DNA of 22,120 bases from a virus: positions 1 to 22,120 of the IMG/VR virus record IMGVR_UViG_3300014914_000045; one strand, given 5' to 3'. Shown in pieces: positions 7,651 through 13,970 of the stretch. A model generated the notes under the pieces. It was not told where the DNA came from and did no database searches. It worked only from the letters and a program-made list of their open reading frames with translations. The translations under genes were made by a program, and so were the position numbers. How positions within the stretch are numbered: the stretch's first letter is position 1; every line of letters starts with the position of its first letter.

Positions 7651-7947
7651 GTGGTGGACATCACGCAGACCCTGGCCCTGGCCCTGACCGGGGTCGCGGC
7701 GGTGCCGCTCCTCCAGGTGCTCAAGCGCTACCTGAGGATGGGCGACGCGCCGTTCGCCTGGATCGCGTACGCGTTCTCCATTCTCCTGGCGGTGGCGGCC
7801 TCGCTCCTGACGGGCAAGATCGCGCCCCAGGACCTCGCCGACCCGCTCGTTGTCTTCGGTCAGGGGTCGGTGGTCTTCGCGGTCTCTCAGGTGGTGTACC
7901 GCTCGCTGAAGGAGAAGCTCGGGACGCAGGGAGGTGGTAAGCCGTGA
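7651..7947 (+). CDS. Holin-like small membrane protein, 98 aa
   Basis: Translation starts at GTG 7651, with AAGGAGGTG about 9 nt upstream. Hydrophobic segments lie at about residues 7-23 and 36-54, with a third weaker one at 64-82, followed by a charged tail (KEKLGTQGGGKP). Size, segment pattern and charged C-terminus fit phage holins, which permeabilise the inner membrane at the end of infection. It is the first gene after the promoter at 7586 and overlaps the next gene (GTGA). No endolysin gene follows within this window, so the lysis assignment rests on topology only; another small membrane protein is possible. Confidence 0.65.
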   Translation: MVDITQTLALALTGVAAVPLLQVLKRYLRMGDAPFAWIAYAFSILLAVAASLLTGKIAPQDLADPLVVFGQGSVVFAVSQVVYRSLKEKLGTQGGGKP

Positions 7948-8426
7948 AGAGGACGCTCGCGGCCCTGGCCGCTGCGGCACTTCTGGGCGTCGCCGGACTC
8001 GGACACACCCTGATCGGGGTCGTCGGCAACTTCTACCCCTACCCCGAGGAGCCCTACTCCCTCTTCATGCCGGGCTTCGCGGTGGGGTACGACGCCGGGC
8101 CCCTCGTCGCGCTCTTCTCGGTGACCTCGGCCCTCGAGGAGGACGGGTGCTACTGGGTGCCGGTCACCCTCAGCGTCCTCCCCACCTGGCCGCTGCCGGG
8201 GAGCGCCCGGGGCTTCGTGGGGATCGACCTCTCGGGGGCGTTCAGTTACTGCGAGGAGGACGCGGGCTTCGCCTTCGTCGTGGGGCCGACCTGGGGGATA
8301 CGGCTCGGACTGGACTGGGAGTTCGATATCGGCGCGAGCTGGCTGCACGTGGACGCCTCTTGGATCCTGCCCAGGATGTTCCAGCTAGGCGTGCTCTACG
8401 AGTTCGGCCCGATCGGCTCCGAGTGA
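7944..8426 (+). CDS. Exported beta-strand-rich protein, possible outer-membrane type, 160 aa
   Basis: The GTG at 7944 overlaps the holin stop codon, with GGGAGGTGG upstream. The N-terminus (MKRTLAALAAAALLGVAGLG) is a textbook signal peptide. The mature part is made of alternating aromatic/Gly strands (FAVGYDAGPLVALFSV, RGFVGIDLSGAFSY, GIRLGLDWEFDIGASW, MFQLGVLYEFG), as in small outer-membrane barrels. It shows a similar pattern to the exported protein at 3851-4231. An endolysin is expected in this slot, but no hydrolase motif is visible. It may be a spanin-like or envelope-modifying protein, or a superinfection exclusion factor. All of these are inference. A strong terminator follows the gene. 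Confidence 0.7.
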   Translation: MKRTLAALAAAALLGVAGLGHTLIGVVGNFYPYPEEPYSLFMPGFAVGYDAGPLVALFSVTSALEEDGCYWVPVTLSVLPTWPLPGSARGFVGIDLSGAFSYCEEDAGFAFVVGPTWGIRLGLDWEFDIGASWLHVDASWILPRMFQLGVLYEFGPIGSE

Positions 8427-8441
8427 AGGCGGAAGAGGAGC

Positions 8442-8474
8442 GGGGCCGGGGCCCTGTCCCGGCCCCTTTCTTTT
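8442..8474 (+). terminator. Rho-independent terminator after holin/exported-protein operon
   Basis: GGGGCCGGG (8442-8450), a 7-nt loop and CCCGGCCCC (8458-8466) form a perfect 9-bp GC stem. It is followed at once by TTTCTTTT. It lies 15 nt after the stop at 8426 and before the next gene, so RusA expression must come from read-through or from another promoter. Confidence 0.88.
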
Positions 8475-8493
8475 GTCTTGGAGGAGGGAGGAG

Positions 8494-8799
8494 GTGGAAA
8501 GCCTCAAGCCCGTCCCCGAGAGGCTGAGACCCAGGCTCGAGGCGGCCTGGCTCAGGTACGAGCTCCTCTCGCGGGACATAGGGGACCTCGTCGCCAAGCG
8601 CCAGGCGATCGAGGCGGAGATCTCCGAGCTCACGAGGTCCGCCCTCGAGGAGCTGGGGCTGGACTGCGACCCGCGCAGGGTGCGACCCCGGTTCGAGGGC
8701 TACTGGCTCGTAGGCCTCTTGGTTCCCGAGGATGTGGCGGATAAGCGTGGAGACGGAGCCGGTTCCAAAGCTGAGGGCGAGGGGAAGGCGAAATCCTAA
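8494..8799 (+). CDS. Hypothetical coiled-coil protein, 101 aa
   Basis: I choose the GTG at 8494, which follows a GGAGGAGGGAGGAG purine tract. The upstream in-frame TTG at 8473 lies in the U-tract of the terminator and is unlikely. The product is helical, with a coiled-coil-like stretch (LRYELLSRDIGDLVAKRQAI, then EAEISELTRSALEEL) and a short YWLVGLLVP strand. The Gly/Lys-rich tail is encoded in the 68-nt overlap with rusA. No family is recognised. Tight overlap with RusA suggests a joint DNA-metabolism function, but this is only context. Confidence 0.6.
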   Translation: MESLKPVPERLRPRLEAAWLRYELLSRDIGDLVAKRQAIEAEISELTRSALEELGLDCDPRRVRPRFEGYWLVGLLVPEDVADKRGDGAGSKAEGEGKAKS

Positions 8800-9196
8800 G
8801 GCCTACCTCCCCGGTCGGAAAGGGCGACGGATCATCTTCTACACGCCCAAGCGGACGCGGGAGTTCGAGAGGACCATCGCCTGGGCGTGGAAGCGACGCT
8901 ACGGGTCCCTGCGCCTCGGCGGCCCCTTGGCGGTCGGGATCCTGCTCGAGGCGCCCTCGAAGCGGGGTGACATCGACAACCTAACGAAGAGCTCCCTGGA
9001 CGGCCTCAGGGACGCCTTCAACGACCGCCAGGTCGAGGCTCTTCTGGTCGTCTATCTCCGTAGCCCCAGGCCCCGCGTTAATGCGGTGATCCTCCCCTGG
9101 AAGGCGGAGGCGGCGGGGCGGATCATCGGGACACTGGCCGACTGCCTGATGAGGGGCCGGAGGACCCGCGCCTCCAGAGCTCAGGAGACCCGCTGA
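8732..9196 (+). CDS. rusA: RusA-family Holliday junction resolvase
   Basis: The 154-aa protein starts with the RusA-type strand ending EPVPKLRAR. It contains RGDIDNLTKSSLDGL (residues 78-92), holding D80, D82, N83, K86 and D90, and then NDRQV with D98. This matches the DxDN..K..D and later Asp of E. coli RusA (D70, D72, K76, D91). RusA dimers cut Holliday junctions in the cytoplasm and in phages resolve recombination or replication intermediates before packaging. The gene overlaps the preceding one by 68 nt and has no strong ribosome site of its own, so coupling is likely. The Arg-rich C-terminal tail is longer than in E. coli RusA (120 aa). Confidence 0.92.
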   Translation: MWRISVETEPVPKLRARGRRNPKAYLPGRKGRRIIFYTPKRTREFERTIAWAWKRRYGSLRLGGPLAVGILLEAPSKRGDIDNLTKSSLDGLRDAFNDRQVEALLVVYLRSPRPRVNAVILPWKAEAAGRIIGTLADCLMRGRRTRASRAQETR

Positions 9197-9205
9197 AAAC
9201 GTTTG

Positions 9206-9221
9206 AAAATCCGCTCCGCGG
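9206..9221 (-). terminator. Weak candidate terminator of the long minus-strand operon
   Basis: Read on the minus strand, CCGC-GGA-GCGG forms a 4-bp GC hairpin followed by ATTTTC. It lies in the 44-bp gap between the converging rusA and the last minus-strand gene. The stem is short, so the call is tentative. Confidence 0.3.
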
Positions 9222-9240
9222 GGCCCGGCACGTATAACCC

Positions 9241-9510
9241 CTAGGCCCCGGCGCCCGAAGCCGAAAGAGAGCCTCTCAGTCGGGAGGGCGGTTCCGGCCA
9301 GTGCAGGACCGGCTTTCCCTTCTCAAGGAACTCCGCGATGCAGGCGAGGGCTTCCTCCGCGTCGCGCCGGTCGGCGAAGCTCGAGAGCGGCCTCGCCCGG
9401 CCGCAGGGGCCCAGCGCCACAAGGTCCCAGCCCCGGTTGCCTTTGCGCACCCGGAAGCCCCTCGCCTCGAGACACCATCCCCTCTCAACGTGGTGAACCC
9501 AAACCGGCAT
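9241..9510 (-). CDS. Hypothetical 89-aa protein, last gene of early operon
   Basis: The ATG follows directly on the stop codon of the upstream gene (TGAATG), with AAGGAGGAGG upstream. The product begins with a beta-rich half (MPVWVHHVERGWCLEARGF, GNRGWDLVALGP) and continues with an amphipathic helix (DAEEALACIAEFLEKG). This is the shape of small AP2/DUF-like phage proteins that display strand-strand-helix folds. It has two or three Cys but no metal motif. No named family is recognised. It closes the operon and faces rusA convergently. Confidence 0.6.
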   Translation of the reverse strand: MPVWVHHVERGWCLEARGFRVRKGNRGWDLVALGPCGRARPLSSFADRRDAEEALACIAEFLEKGKPVLHWPEPPSRLRGSLSASGAGA

Positions 9511-9918
9511 TCAAACCTCCTCCTTCGTCTTTGAATGGGGCGCTTCTACAGTTGTGAAAAGGGCGGCTCGGCAAATGGCAAGGGTAGGTTCGGGTTCAAT
9601 CGCGTATACCTTTCGTGCCCCATCATCCATCCAGACTTCGCAAAGGTCGTAACGCGCAGACCATCGGAGTACAAGGGACCAGCCTTTTCGCCGAACTTCT
9701 TTAACCACCTCCCACGCCGCCGCGATGTCGGTGGAGGGATTCCAGTTCAAGCTTCCACCTGGAGTTTCATTTGCCCGCACAAAACCATCGTCATCCTTCC
9801 AGTAAGCACAGCCGGGCAGTGCCCCTTTAGTGGTGCGCTTCCGCCCCATCACCTTTTCGGCCACGAGCCAGTCAAGCTCGGGGCCGGGTTCCAGGTTAAG
9901 AATTTCCTCTCTAGTCAC
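9511..9918 (-). CDS. Phage ABA-sandwich domain protein, 135 aa
   Basis: The start is placed at the GTG at 9918, preceded by AAAGGAGGG; the open frame runs further upstream, but into the neighbouring gene. The N-terminus TREEILNLEPGPELDWLVAE followed by KVMG, and later STDIAAAWEVVKEV, are hallmarks of the phage ABA-sandwich family (PF18066-type). These are small phage proteins of unknown role that often sit among early genes. The C-terminal part contains LCEVWMDDGARKVYAIEPEPTLAICRAAL, which also fits. It overlaps the upstream small membrane gene by 8 nt. The family call is from remembered motifs; function is unknown. Confidence 0.8.
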   Translation of the reverse strand: MTREEILNLEPGPELDWLVAEKVMGRKRTTKGALPGCAYWKDDDGFVRANETPGGSLNWNPSTDIAAAWEVVKEVRRKGWSLVLRWSARYDLCEVWMDDGARKVYAIEPEPTLAICRAALFTTVEAPHSKTKEEV

Positions 9919-10096
9919 CAACCCTCCTTTCCCGCCGCGATTCGCGGAAAAGCCAGATGGCCGCCGCCAGGTGGAGCAAGGCCGCAACGCCAAGGCTCGC
10001 CGCAGTTTCTTCGCAACCGGTCGAGACGGTCAGCCAGGTGTTGAACGCCAGGAACAACGTAAAGCCCGCGTACCAGATGCACAAGACGGTCTTCAT
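9911..10096 (-). CDS. Small membrane protein, 61 aa
   Basis: I start at the ATG at 10096, which has GGTAGGAAAG upstream; longer forms would run into the upstream gene. Two hydrophobic segments (about residues 4-20 and 32-47: YAGFTLFLAF and ASLGVAALLHLAAAIWLF) flank a short polar turn with a Cys. A basic tail follows (RESRRERR). The positive-inside rule would place the tail in the cytoplasm. It resembles the 67-aa membrane protein at 10989-11192 in layout. The function is unknown; small phage membrane proteins can act in exclusion or host takeover. Confidence 0.6.
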   Translation of the reverse strand: MKTVLCIWYAGFTLFLAFNTWLTVSTGCEETAASLGVAALLHLAAAIWLFRESRRERRVGD

Positions 10097-10101
10097 CTTT
10101 C

Positions 10102-10449
10102 CTACCACTCGGTTTCCACCACGACCGGCCAGCCCCACCTCTGGAGCCACGCCTCGAGGTAGCGCCTGAGGCCCTCGGCCGAGGGATCGGCCTCGGACAC
10201 CCTCGCGACGAAGACCCCGCCCCTCCGCTCGACCTCGCGGCAGCTTAGGTCGCCGAAATTCACCGGTCCGGGGTCTCCGACCAGCCGACCCAAGCGCCCT
10301 TCGTCAATCCGACACACCACCTCCTCGTCAGGCTCATAGAGCAGGGTGATCAGGAAGTTCACGCAATTCCGGATGATCTCCTCCTCGGAGGGGCGGAGGT
10401 CCTTCGGGAACCGTTCCCATTGTTTCCGCGTCATGACGTAGAAGTACAT
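10102..10449 (-). CDS. Hypothetical early protein, 115 aa
   Basis: AAGGAG lies about 10 nt before the ATG at 10449. The product begins MYFYVMTRKQWERFPKDLRP and contains a helix (EEEIIRNCVNFLITLLY). An alternating acidic/hydrophobic middle (EEVVCRIDEGRLGRLVGDPG) follows, and it ends with LRRYLEAWLQRWGWPVVVETEW. No family is recognised. It overlaps the upstream gene by 19 nt and ends 5 nt before the small membrane gene, within the same operon. Confidence 0.65.
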   Translation of the reverse strand: MYFYVMTRKQWERFPKDLRPSEEEIIRNCVNFLITLLYEPDEEVVCRIDEGRLGRLVGDPGPVNFGDLSCREVERRGGVFVARVSEADPSAEGLRRYLEAWLQRWGWPVVVETEW

Positions 10450-10658
10450 GCTCTTTCGTCTCCTTGCGGCGCGAGCTCACCGCTCCGTACGCCCTCGGGC
10501 CACGGCCAAAATCCCGTGACCTTCACGTCGCCCCGAGGAACCAGTCTCGCCGCGGCCGCGAGCTTCTCCATCATCTGGACGATCTCCTGGGCGGCCTCGA
10601 GAGCCCGAGCGAGATCGCGGAGCTTCTCGGCCAGGAAAGCAAAGACTTCATCCTTCAT
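10431..10658 (-). CDS. Small helical protein, 75 aa
   Basis: The ATG overlaps the end of the preceding gene by 11 nt and has GAGGAAG upstream. The first 38 residues form an amphipathic Ala/Leu/Glu helix (FLAEKLRDLARALEAAQEIV) likely to self-associate. The rest (DVKVTGFWPWPEG and a polar tail) is unstructured-looking, and its last codons overlap the next gene. No family is recognised. Confidence 0.55.
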   Translation of the reverse strand: MKDEVFAFLAEKLRDLARALEAAQEIVQMMEKLAAAARLVPRGDVKVTGFWPWPEGVRSGELAPQGDERACTSTS

Positions 10659-10974
10659 CTTCCTCGTCTTTGATGGCGCGCAGCTCCCTCCGGGCGGTGA
10701 CGTACAGGCGGTACACCTCCAGGAAGTCTTCGAGCGTCATCCCGACCAGGGACTTCCCGACCGAGTTCGCCGACGCGCGGACGGCGCAGGTCGGGACCCC
10801 CGAGGCAGTCTTGCCCTCCTCGAGGAGGCAGTGGACCGCGTCCTGCAGGGGCATGAGGGGCGGGAAGAAGAGGCAGCGGATGTCCCCGATCTCCGCCTGC
10901 CACCACCCTTCCCTCGCCCGGGAAGGCCCCACGTGCAGCTCTTCCTCGAGCCGCCTGAGCCACTTCGGCTTCAT
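10648..10974 (-). CDS. Hypothetical early protein, 108 aa
   Basis: The start is the ATG at 10974, just after AAGGAGGGTTATC. The same frame is open for 79 more codons upstream, but those overlap the membrane gene and lack an RBS. The product opens with a basic/acidic helix (MKPKWLRRLEEELHVG), has a middle with EIGDIRCLFFPPLMPLQDAV and ends with a long helix (LEDFLEVYRLYVTARRELRA) and an acidic tail. Its pattern resembles small phage proteins of unknown function. No family is recognised. Confidence 0.65.
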   Translation of the reverse strand: MKPKWLRRLEEELHVGPSRAREGWWQAEIGDIRCLFFPPLMPLQDAVHCLLEEGKTASGVPTCAVRASANSVGKSLVGMTLEDFLEVYRLYVTARRELRAIKDEEDEG

Positions 10975-10988
10975 GATAACCCTCCTTG

Positions 10989-11192
10989 TTATTCCCAGTT
11001 CGTCGCTAGCCATTGCGCAAACAGCATCAAGCCCATCCCGACCAACATCCCTCCTAGGGCCGCACTGAGGAGAGCCTCCACCCCGTTTCCGTTTCCCAAG
11101 GCGCGGCACGAGGTGACGAAGCTCATGGCCGCGACGGCCCAGTCCACCAGCGCCAGGCCGAAAGTACCGTCCAGTCTCCGCCTCACAGCCAC
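10989..11192 (-). CDS. Small membrane protein, 67 aa
   Basis: It starts at the GTG at 11192, overlapping the end of the nuclease gene by 10 nt, with GAGGAGGAGG 5 nt upstream. Two hydrophobic segments (LALVDWAVAAMSFVTSC, then LLSAALGGMLVGMGLMLFAQ) are joined by a Gly/Asn turn (ALGNGNGVE). The N-terminus is basic (MAVRRRL). The hairpin layout, including a Cys near the turn, resembles the 61-aa protein at 9911-10096, suggesting two copies of one type. Its function is unknown. Confidence 0.6.
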   Translation of the reverse strand: MAVRRRLDGTFGLALVDWAVAAMSFVTSCRALGNGNGVEALLSAALGGMLVGMGLMLFAQWLATNWE

Positions 11193-12019
11193 TCGACCTC
11201 CTCCTCTTCAAGGTCCTGCGCCCCGAGGCTCCCGAGGTCGAGGTCCTCGTGGGCCTCGAGCCAGGCCTCGGGGCGCCAGTCCCGCGACTGGCAGACGTCC
11301 CAGAACCCGCACCACTTGGGCGAGCAGATCCAGTGGTCCAGGCTCGCCGGGAGGAACACCCCGGTGCGGAGGGCGATCTCGATGCCGGTCTTGACCTGCC
11401 AGAAGAGGGCCCAGACCCGCTCGGGGTCCTCCTCCGCCTCGACCGGGAGGATGAGCGGCTCCTCCCTCCCGAGGACGAGGTTGTGGAGCTCCAGCCCTTC
11501 GGACTGTGGCCACAGCGCCTGATAGGTGTGCAGCTGAACCGCGTAGGCCCGCGACCGCTGCGTCGAGACCTTCCGCTTCGAGGTCTTCCAGTCGACGATC
11601 TTGGCGGCCTCCCTCAGGTCCGCGATCCCCACGACCTCCATCCCCGCCGGAGCGACGAACTTGGAGCGCCTCTCCTGGAGGGCGACGGGGCGGAGCTTTG
11701 GCACCTGTTTCTTGTGGTAACCCCGGAGCGCGACCCGGGCGTCCTCGAACAGCTTCTCGGGCTTGTCGTCCCGCCAGTCGGCGAGATCCCTTGCCTCCTT
11801 GAAGCCTTCGGCGAACACGTCCTCCACGACGTCGAGGGGCTCGGGCCGCTTTCCCTCGAGCACGGGCTGGAGCGCCACCTCGAGGGCCCTCTCCGTGAGG
11901 GACCCGATGAGGGCCGCCCCGGGTGGAGGGATCTTCAGTCCCTCCACGTACCGGAGCGCCCACATTCTTTGACAGCGGAGGAACGTCTGGATCTGGGATA
12001 TCGACAGCCTCAACCGCAC
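11183..12019 (-). CDS. PD-(D/E)XK nuclease with predicted Fe-S cluster (Cas4/RecB/AddB type)
   Basis: The 278-aa protein starts at a GTG with GGGAG upstream, 4 nt after the preceding stop. LSISQIQTFLRCQRMWALRY (residues 5-24) is the usual opening of PDDEXK_1/RecB-like nucleases. The catalytic core is GIADL (D134), IVDWKTSK (D143, K145) and the QLHTY motif (Q162). C16 together with C232, C237 and C243 (CSPKWCGFWDVC) fits the four-Cys Fe-S cluster of Cas4, AddB and phage RecB-like exonucleases. The likely role is DNA end processing for recombination, as a partner of the annealing-like protein two genes upstream. No cas genes or CRISPR array accompany it, so a CRISPR role is unlikely. The last about 30 residues are acidic. 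Confidence 0.85.
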   Translation of the reverse strand: MRLRLSISQIQTFLRCQRMWALRYVEGLKIPPPGAALIGSLTERALEVALQPVLEGKRPEPLDVVEDVFAEGFKEARDLADWRDDKPEKLFEDARVALRGYHKKQVPKLRPVALQERRSKFVAPAGMEVVGIADLREAAKIVDWKTSKRKVSTQRSRAYAVQLHTYQALWPQSEGLELHNLVLGREEPLILPVEAEEDPERVWALFWQVKTGIEIALRTGVFLPASLDHWICSPKWCGFWDVCQSRDWRPEAWLEAHEDLDLGSLGAQDLEEEEVEWL

Positions 12020-12023
12020 GGCG

Positions 12024-12395
12024 TCACTCCCACGGTCCGTTCGCGAGCGCGTCCGAGAGCTCCAGGACCGCCTTCCAGGTTCCGCGCTTGTACGCCATCT
12101 CGACCTCGGTCTTCGCGACGATGGCCCGCATCAGGTCGAGCACGAGCGGGACGAGCTCTGGCCGCAGGCCCCGGACGCCGACTCGGACGGATAGTTCGTC
12201 GGAGAGGGCCTTGGCGGCCTCCACCGCCTCGTTCACCTGGTCCAGGGCCTTGGGCCCGGCGGCGGCCAGGTGGAGCCGAGTCCGCTCCCTCAGGCTCGCC
12301 CAGAACCGGTCCAGCTCCCGCGACCGAGCGGTGGCCAGTTCCTGGGGTGTCCTGATCCGGACGTCTTCCAACAAACTTTCGAATCGGTCATTCAT
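12024..12395 (-). CDS. Hypothetical early protein, paralogue A of a tandem pair, 123 aa
   Basis: This helical protein is paralogous to its upstream neighbour. Shared parts are LEDVRIRT (B: IEGIRERT) near the start, LDRFWASLRER (B: LEQFWRVLRAR) near residues 28-38 and PLVLDLMRAIVAKTEVE (B: PLVLDLMRAALCKTEVE) near residues 83-99. The W-K-x-(V/I)-LELS end is also shared. It begins 12 nt after the paralogue's stop with GAGGG upstream. The codons are more GC-rich than in the paralogue. No named family is recognised. The position between the annealing-like protein and the nuclease suggests a role in the recombination set. Confidence 0.7.
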   Translation of the reverse strand: MNDRFESLLEDVRIRTPQELATARSRELDRFWASLRERTRLHLAAAGPKALDQVNEAVEAAKALSDELSVRVGVRGLRPELVPLVLDLMRAIVAKTEVEMAYKRGTWKAVLELSDALANGPWE

Positions 12396-12407
12396 CTACC
12401 CTCGGCC

Positions 12408-12788
12408 TCATAATTGCTCCTCGAGCTCGGCCGACAGCTCGAGGATCTCCTTCCAGTGTTCGTGCTTGCCGCTTATTTCGACCTCGGTCTTGCAGAGCGC
12501 GGCCCGCATGAGGTCCAGGACCAGAGGCATGATCATGGGATCGAGTCCCGCCTCAGAGACCAGCGATCCAAGAGTAACACCCAAGGTCCTGGCGATCTCG
12601 GTTGCAGTGTCGATCTTAGTTTCGAGTTTCTTGGCGCCTTCCGAGTCTAAAGTCACCTTCTGATCGATGAACATCCTCGCTCTCAAAACGCGCCAGAACT
12701 GTTCGAGATCATCGTAGTCCCACGTCACCAAGTCCGAAGTCGTGCGTTCCCGGATACCCTCGATCAGCGCCTCAACCGGTTTCGGCAT
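12408..12788 (-). CDS. Hypothetical early protein, paralogue B of a tandem pair, 126 aa
   Basis: It aligns end to end with the 123-aa neighbour, with a conserved core PLVLDLMRA..(C/A)KTEVE and a final WKEILELSAEL. The ATG overlaps the annealing-like gene by 17 nt and has GAGGAGG upstream. By eye its codons are less GC-rich than those of the copy downstream, so the two copies may have had different histories. The proteins look all-helical and soluble. No function can be given. Confidence 0.7.
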   Translation of the reverse strand: MPKPVEALIEGIRERTTSDLVTWDYDDLEQFWRVLRARMFIDQKVTLDSEGAKKLETKIDTATEIARTLGVTLGSLVSEAGLDPMIMPLVLDLMRAALCKTEVEISGKHEHWKEILELSAELEEQL

Positions 12789-13659
12789 CGTATTCCTCCT
12801 CGAAGTAGGCGCTCGCGGCGGTGGCCATCCGCACCGCTGCCACCAGAGCCCTCTTTAGTGCCATCTTCTGGATGGTGTCCACGAGCGAGAAGATGTCCTC
12901 GTTGGGAACTCGGTACAGCACGGTCTTCCCGGCGAGGCGCTTGGGGAGGTGCTCCTTGTCGAGGCGCTTGGGGACCTGGGACTCGGGCACCCACCTGTAC
13001 GCCCACTTCGACTCCTTCGAGTTGGCGGAGCCGTAGGCCACGGCCACGAGCCGGTCGTCCCGGTAGAGCTCGACCTTGAAGCGGTAGTAGAAGAAGGGCT
13101 GGATCCAGTCCTCGACCTCCTTGTCGATGGTGGCGTTGGCCCTGAGCCCGAAGAACCTGAGGATCTTCTCGGCCCCGGGCTTGAGGAGGATGGGCCGGTT
13201 GTTGGTCCCGGGCACGGGGCCGTAGTCGATCCCCGGCTTCATCACGCCCCGGATGAAGCTCCTGAACTGCTCGTAGAGGGCCTTCATCCAGCCGACGTCG
13301 GCGACCGGGACCAGGGCCACGTCGGGAGCGGGGACCTGCGGGGTCTCGAGGGGCGGCGCCTCGGCGGCCTCGGGGGTCTCGGCCTCCCGCGCCCAGAGGC
13401 CCACCGCGACGAGGTGGGGGCACGGCTTGACCGGCCCGCCCTTCGCCTCGGCGATCGCCTTCTCGAAGTCGTCGCAGGAGCAGTAGCCCTTCGCGACGCC
13501 CTCGTCCTGGAGGAACCAGACCTCCTCGCCCGCGACCTCGTAGTGGTCCTCCCGGACCTCGACCTTCCCCTTGAGCTCCTCGCCCTTCTTGAGGACGCTC
13601 TTGGGGGCCGTCCTGTCCAGCTCGAAAAGGAGAAACTCCTCTTGCCGTTGCTGTGCCAT
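12772..13659 (-). CDS. SWIM zinc-finger protein fused to a putative ssDNA-annealing-like domain
   Basis: The 295-aa protein is started at the ATG at 13659, 7 nt after GGAGG and coupled to the upstream stop as TGATG; a GTG one codon earlier is the alternative. Residues 60-82 give C60-x-C62 ... C80-x-H82 (GYCSCDDF ... KPCPHLV), a SWIM-type zinc motif (CxC-xn-CxH). After a Pro/Ala linker comes FRSFIRGVMKPGIDYGPVPG, then ILLKPGAEKILRFFGL, and late NEDIFSLVDTIQKMALKRAL. I know this pattern from phage proteins tied to recombination or single-strand annealing (RecT/Rad52-like in context), but that link is inference. The nuclease and resolvase genes nearby fit it. Confidence 0.7.
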   Translation of the reverse strand: MAQQRQEEFLLFELDRTAPKSVLKKGEELKGKVEVREDHYEVAGEEVWFLQDEGVAKGYCSCDDFEKAIAEAKGGPVKPCPHLVAVGLWAREAETPEAAEAPPLETPQVPAPDVALVPVADVGWMKALYEQFRSFIRGVMKPGIDYGPVPGTNNRPILLKPGAEKILRFFGLRANATIDKEVEDWIQPFFYYRFKVELYRDDRLVAVAYGSANSKESKWAYRWVPESQVPKRLDKEHLPKRLAGKTVLYRVPNEDIFSLVDTIQKMALKRALVAAVRMATAASAYFEEEYDAETG

Positions 13660-13970
13660 CACACCACCTCCTCAGGGTCCGCCAAGTGCCACGGCCAGAG
13701 CACCCGGCAGTACTTGACCGGCACGCGGGAGATGCCCTGGTCGTGCCGGACCAAAACTACCGGCCCCTCAGGGGAGCGCCAGGGCTTCTCCGCCAGGCCG
13801 GCGAAGTAGCCGACGAACCGGGGCTCGCCCCGGTCCCAGACCTCGAGGAGGACGTCGGAGTCCGCCTCGAGCCACCTCCGGAGCCGGTCCCAGGCGTCGC
13901 GCGGCCCAGGAGCCGGCCTCCGCCCGTAGATCCACTCGTAGAGCTGCCCGCCCGTTCCCCACCTGATCAC
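13659..13970 (-). CDS. Hypothetical early protein, 103 aa
   Basis: The start is the GTG at 13970, which follows AAGGAGGGAACC and overlaps the preceding stop (GTGA). The longer open frame upstream is a shadow of that gene. The product is rich in Trp, Arg and Pro (YEWIYGRRPAPGPRDAWDRL, LEVWDRGEPRFVGYFAGLAE) and ends in strand-like LVRHDQGISRVPVKYCRVLWPWHL. It is not recognised. It is translationally coupled on both sides, to the 155-aa gene and to the SWIM protein gene. Confidence 0.65.
   Translation of the reverse strand: MIRWGTGGQLYEWIYGRRPAPGPRDAWDRLRRWLEADSDVLLEVWDRGEPRFVGYFAGLAEKPWRSPEGPVVLVRHDQGISRVPVKYCRVLWPWHLADPEEVV

Noticed and set aside
11183-12019. Cas4 of a CRISPR system
   Set aside because: There are no cas1/cas2 genes or repeats in the window. 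The nuclease sits among phage recombination genes and fits the stand-alone phage type.
11249-12355. Long plus-strand open frame opposite the nuclease and paralogue A
   Set aside because: It is antisense to the Fe-S nuclease with its clear DWK and Cys motifs and lacks any start signal.
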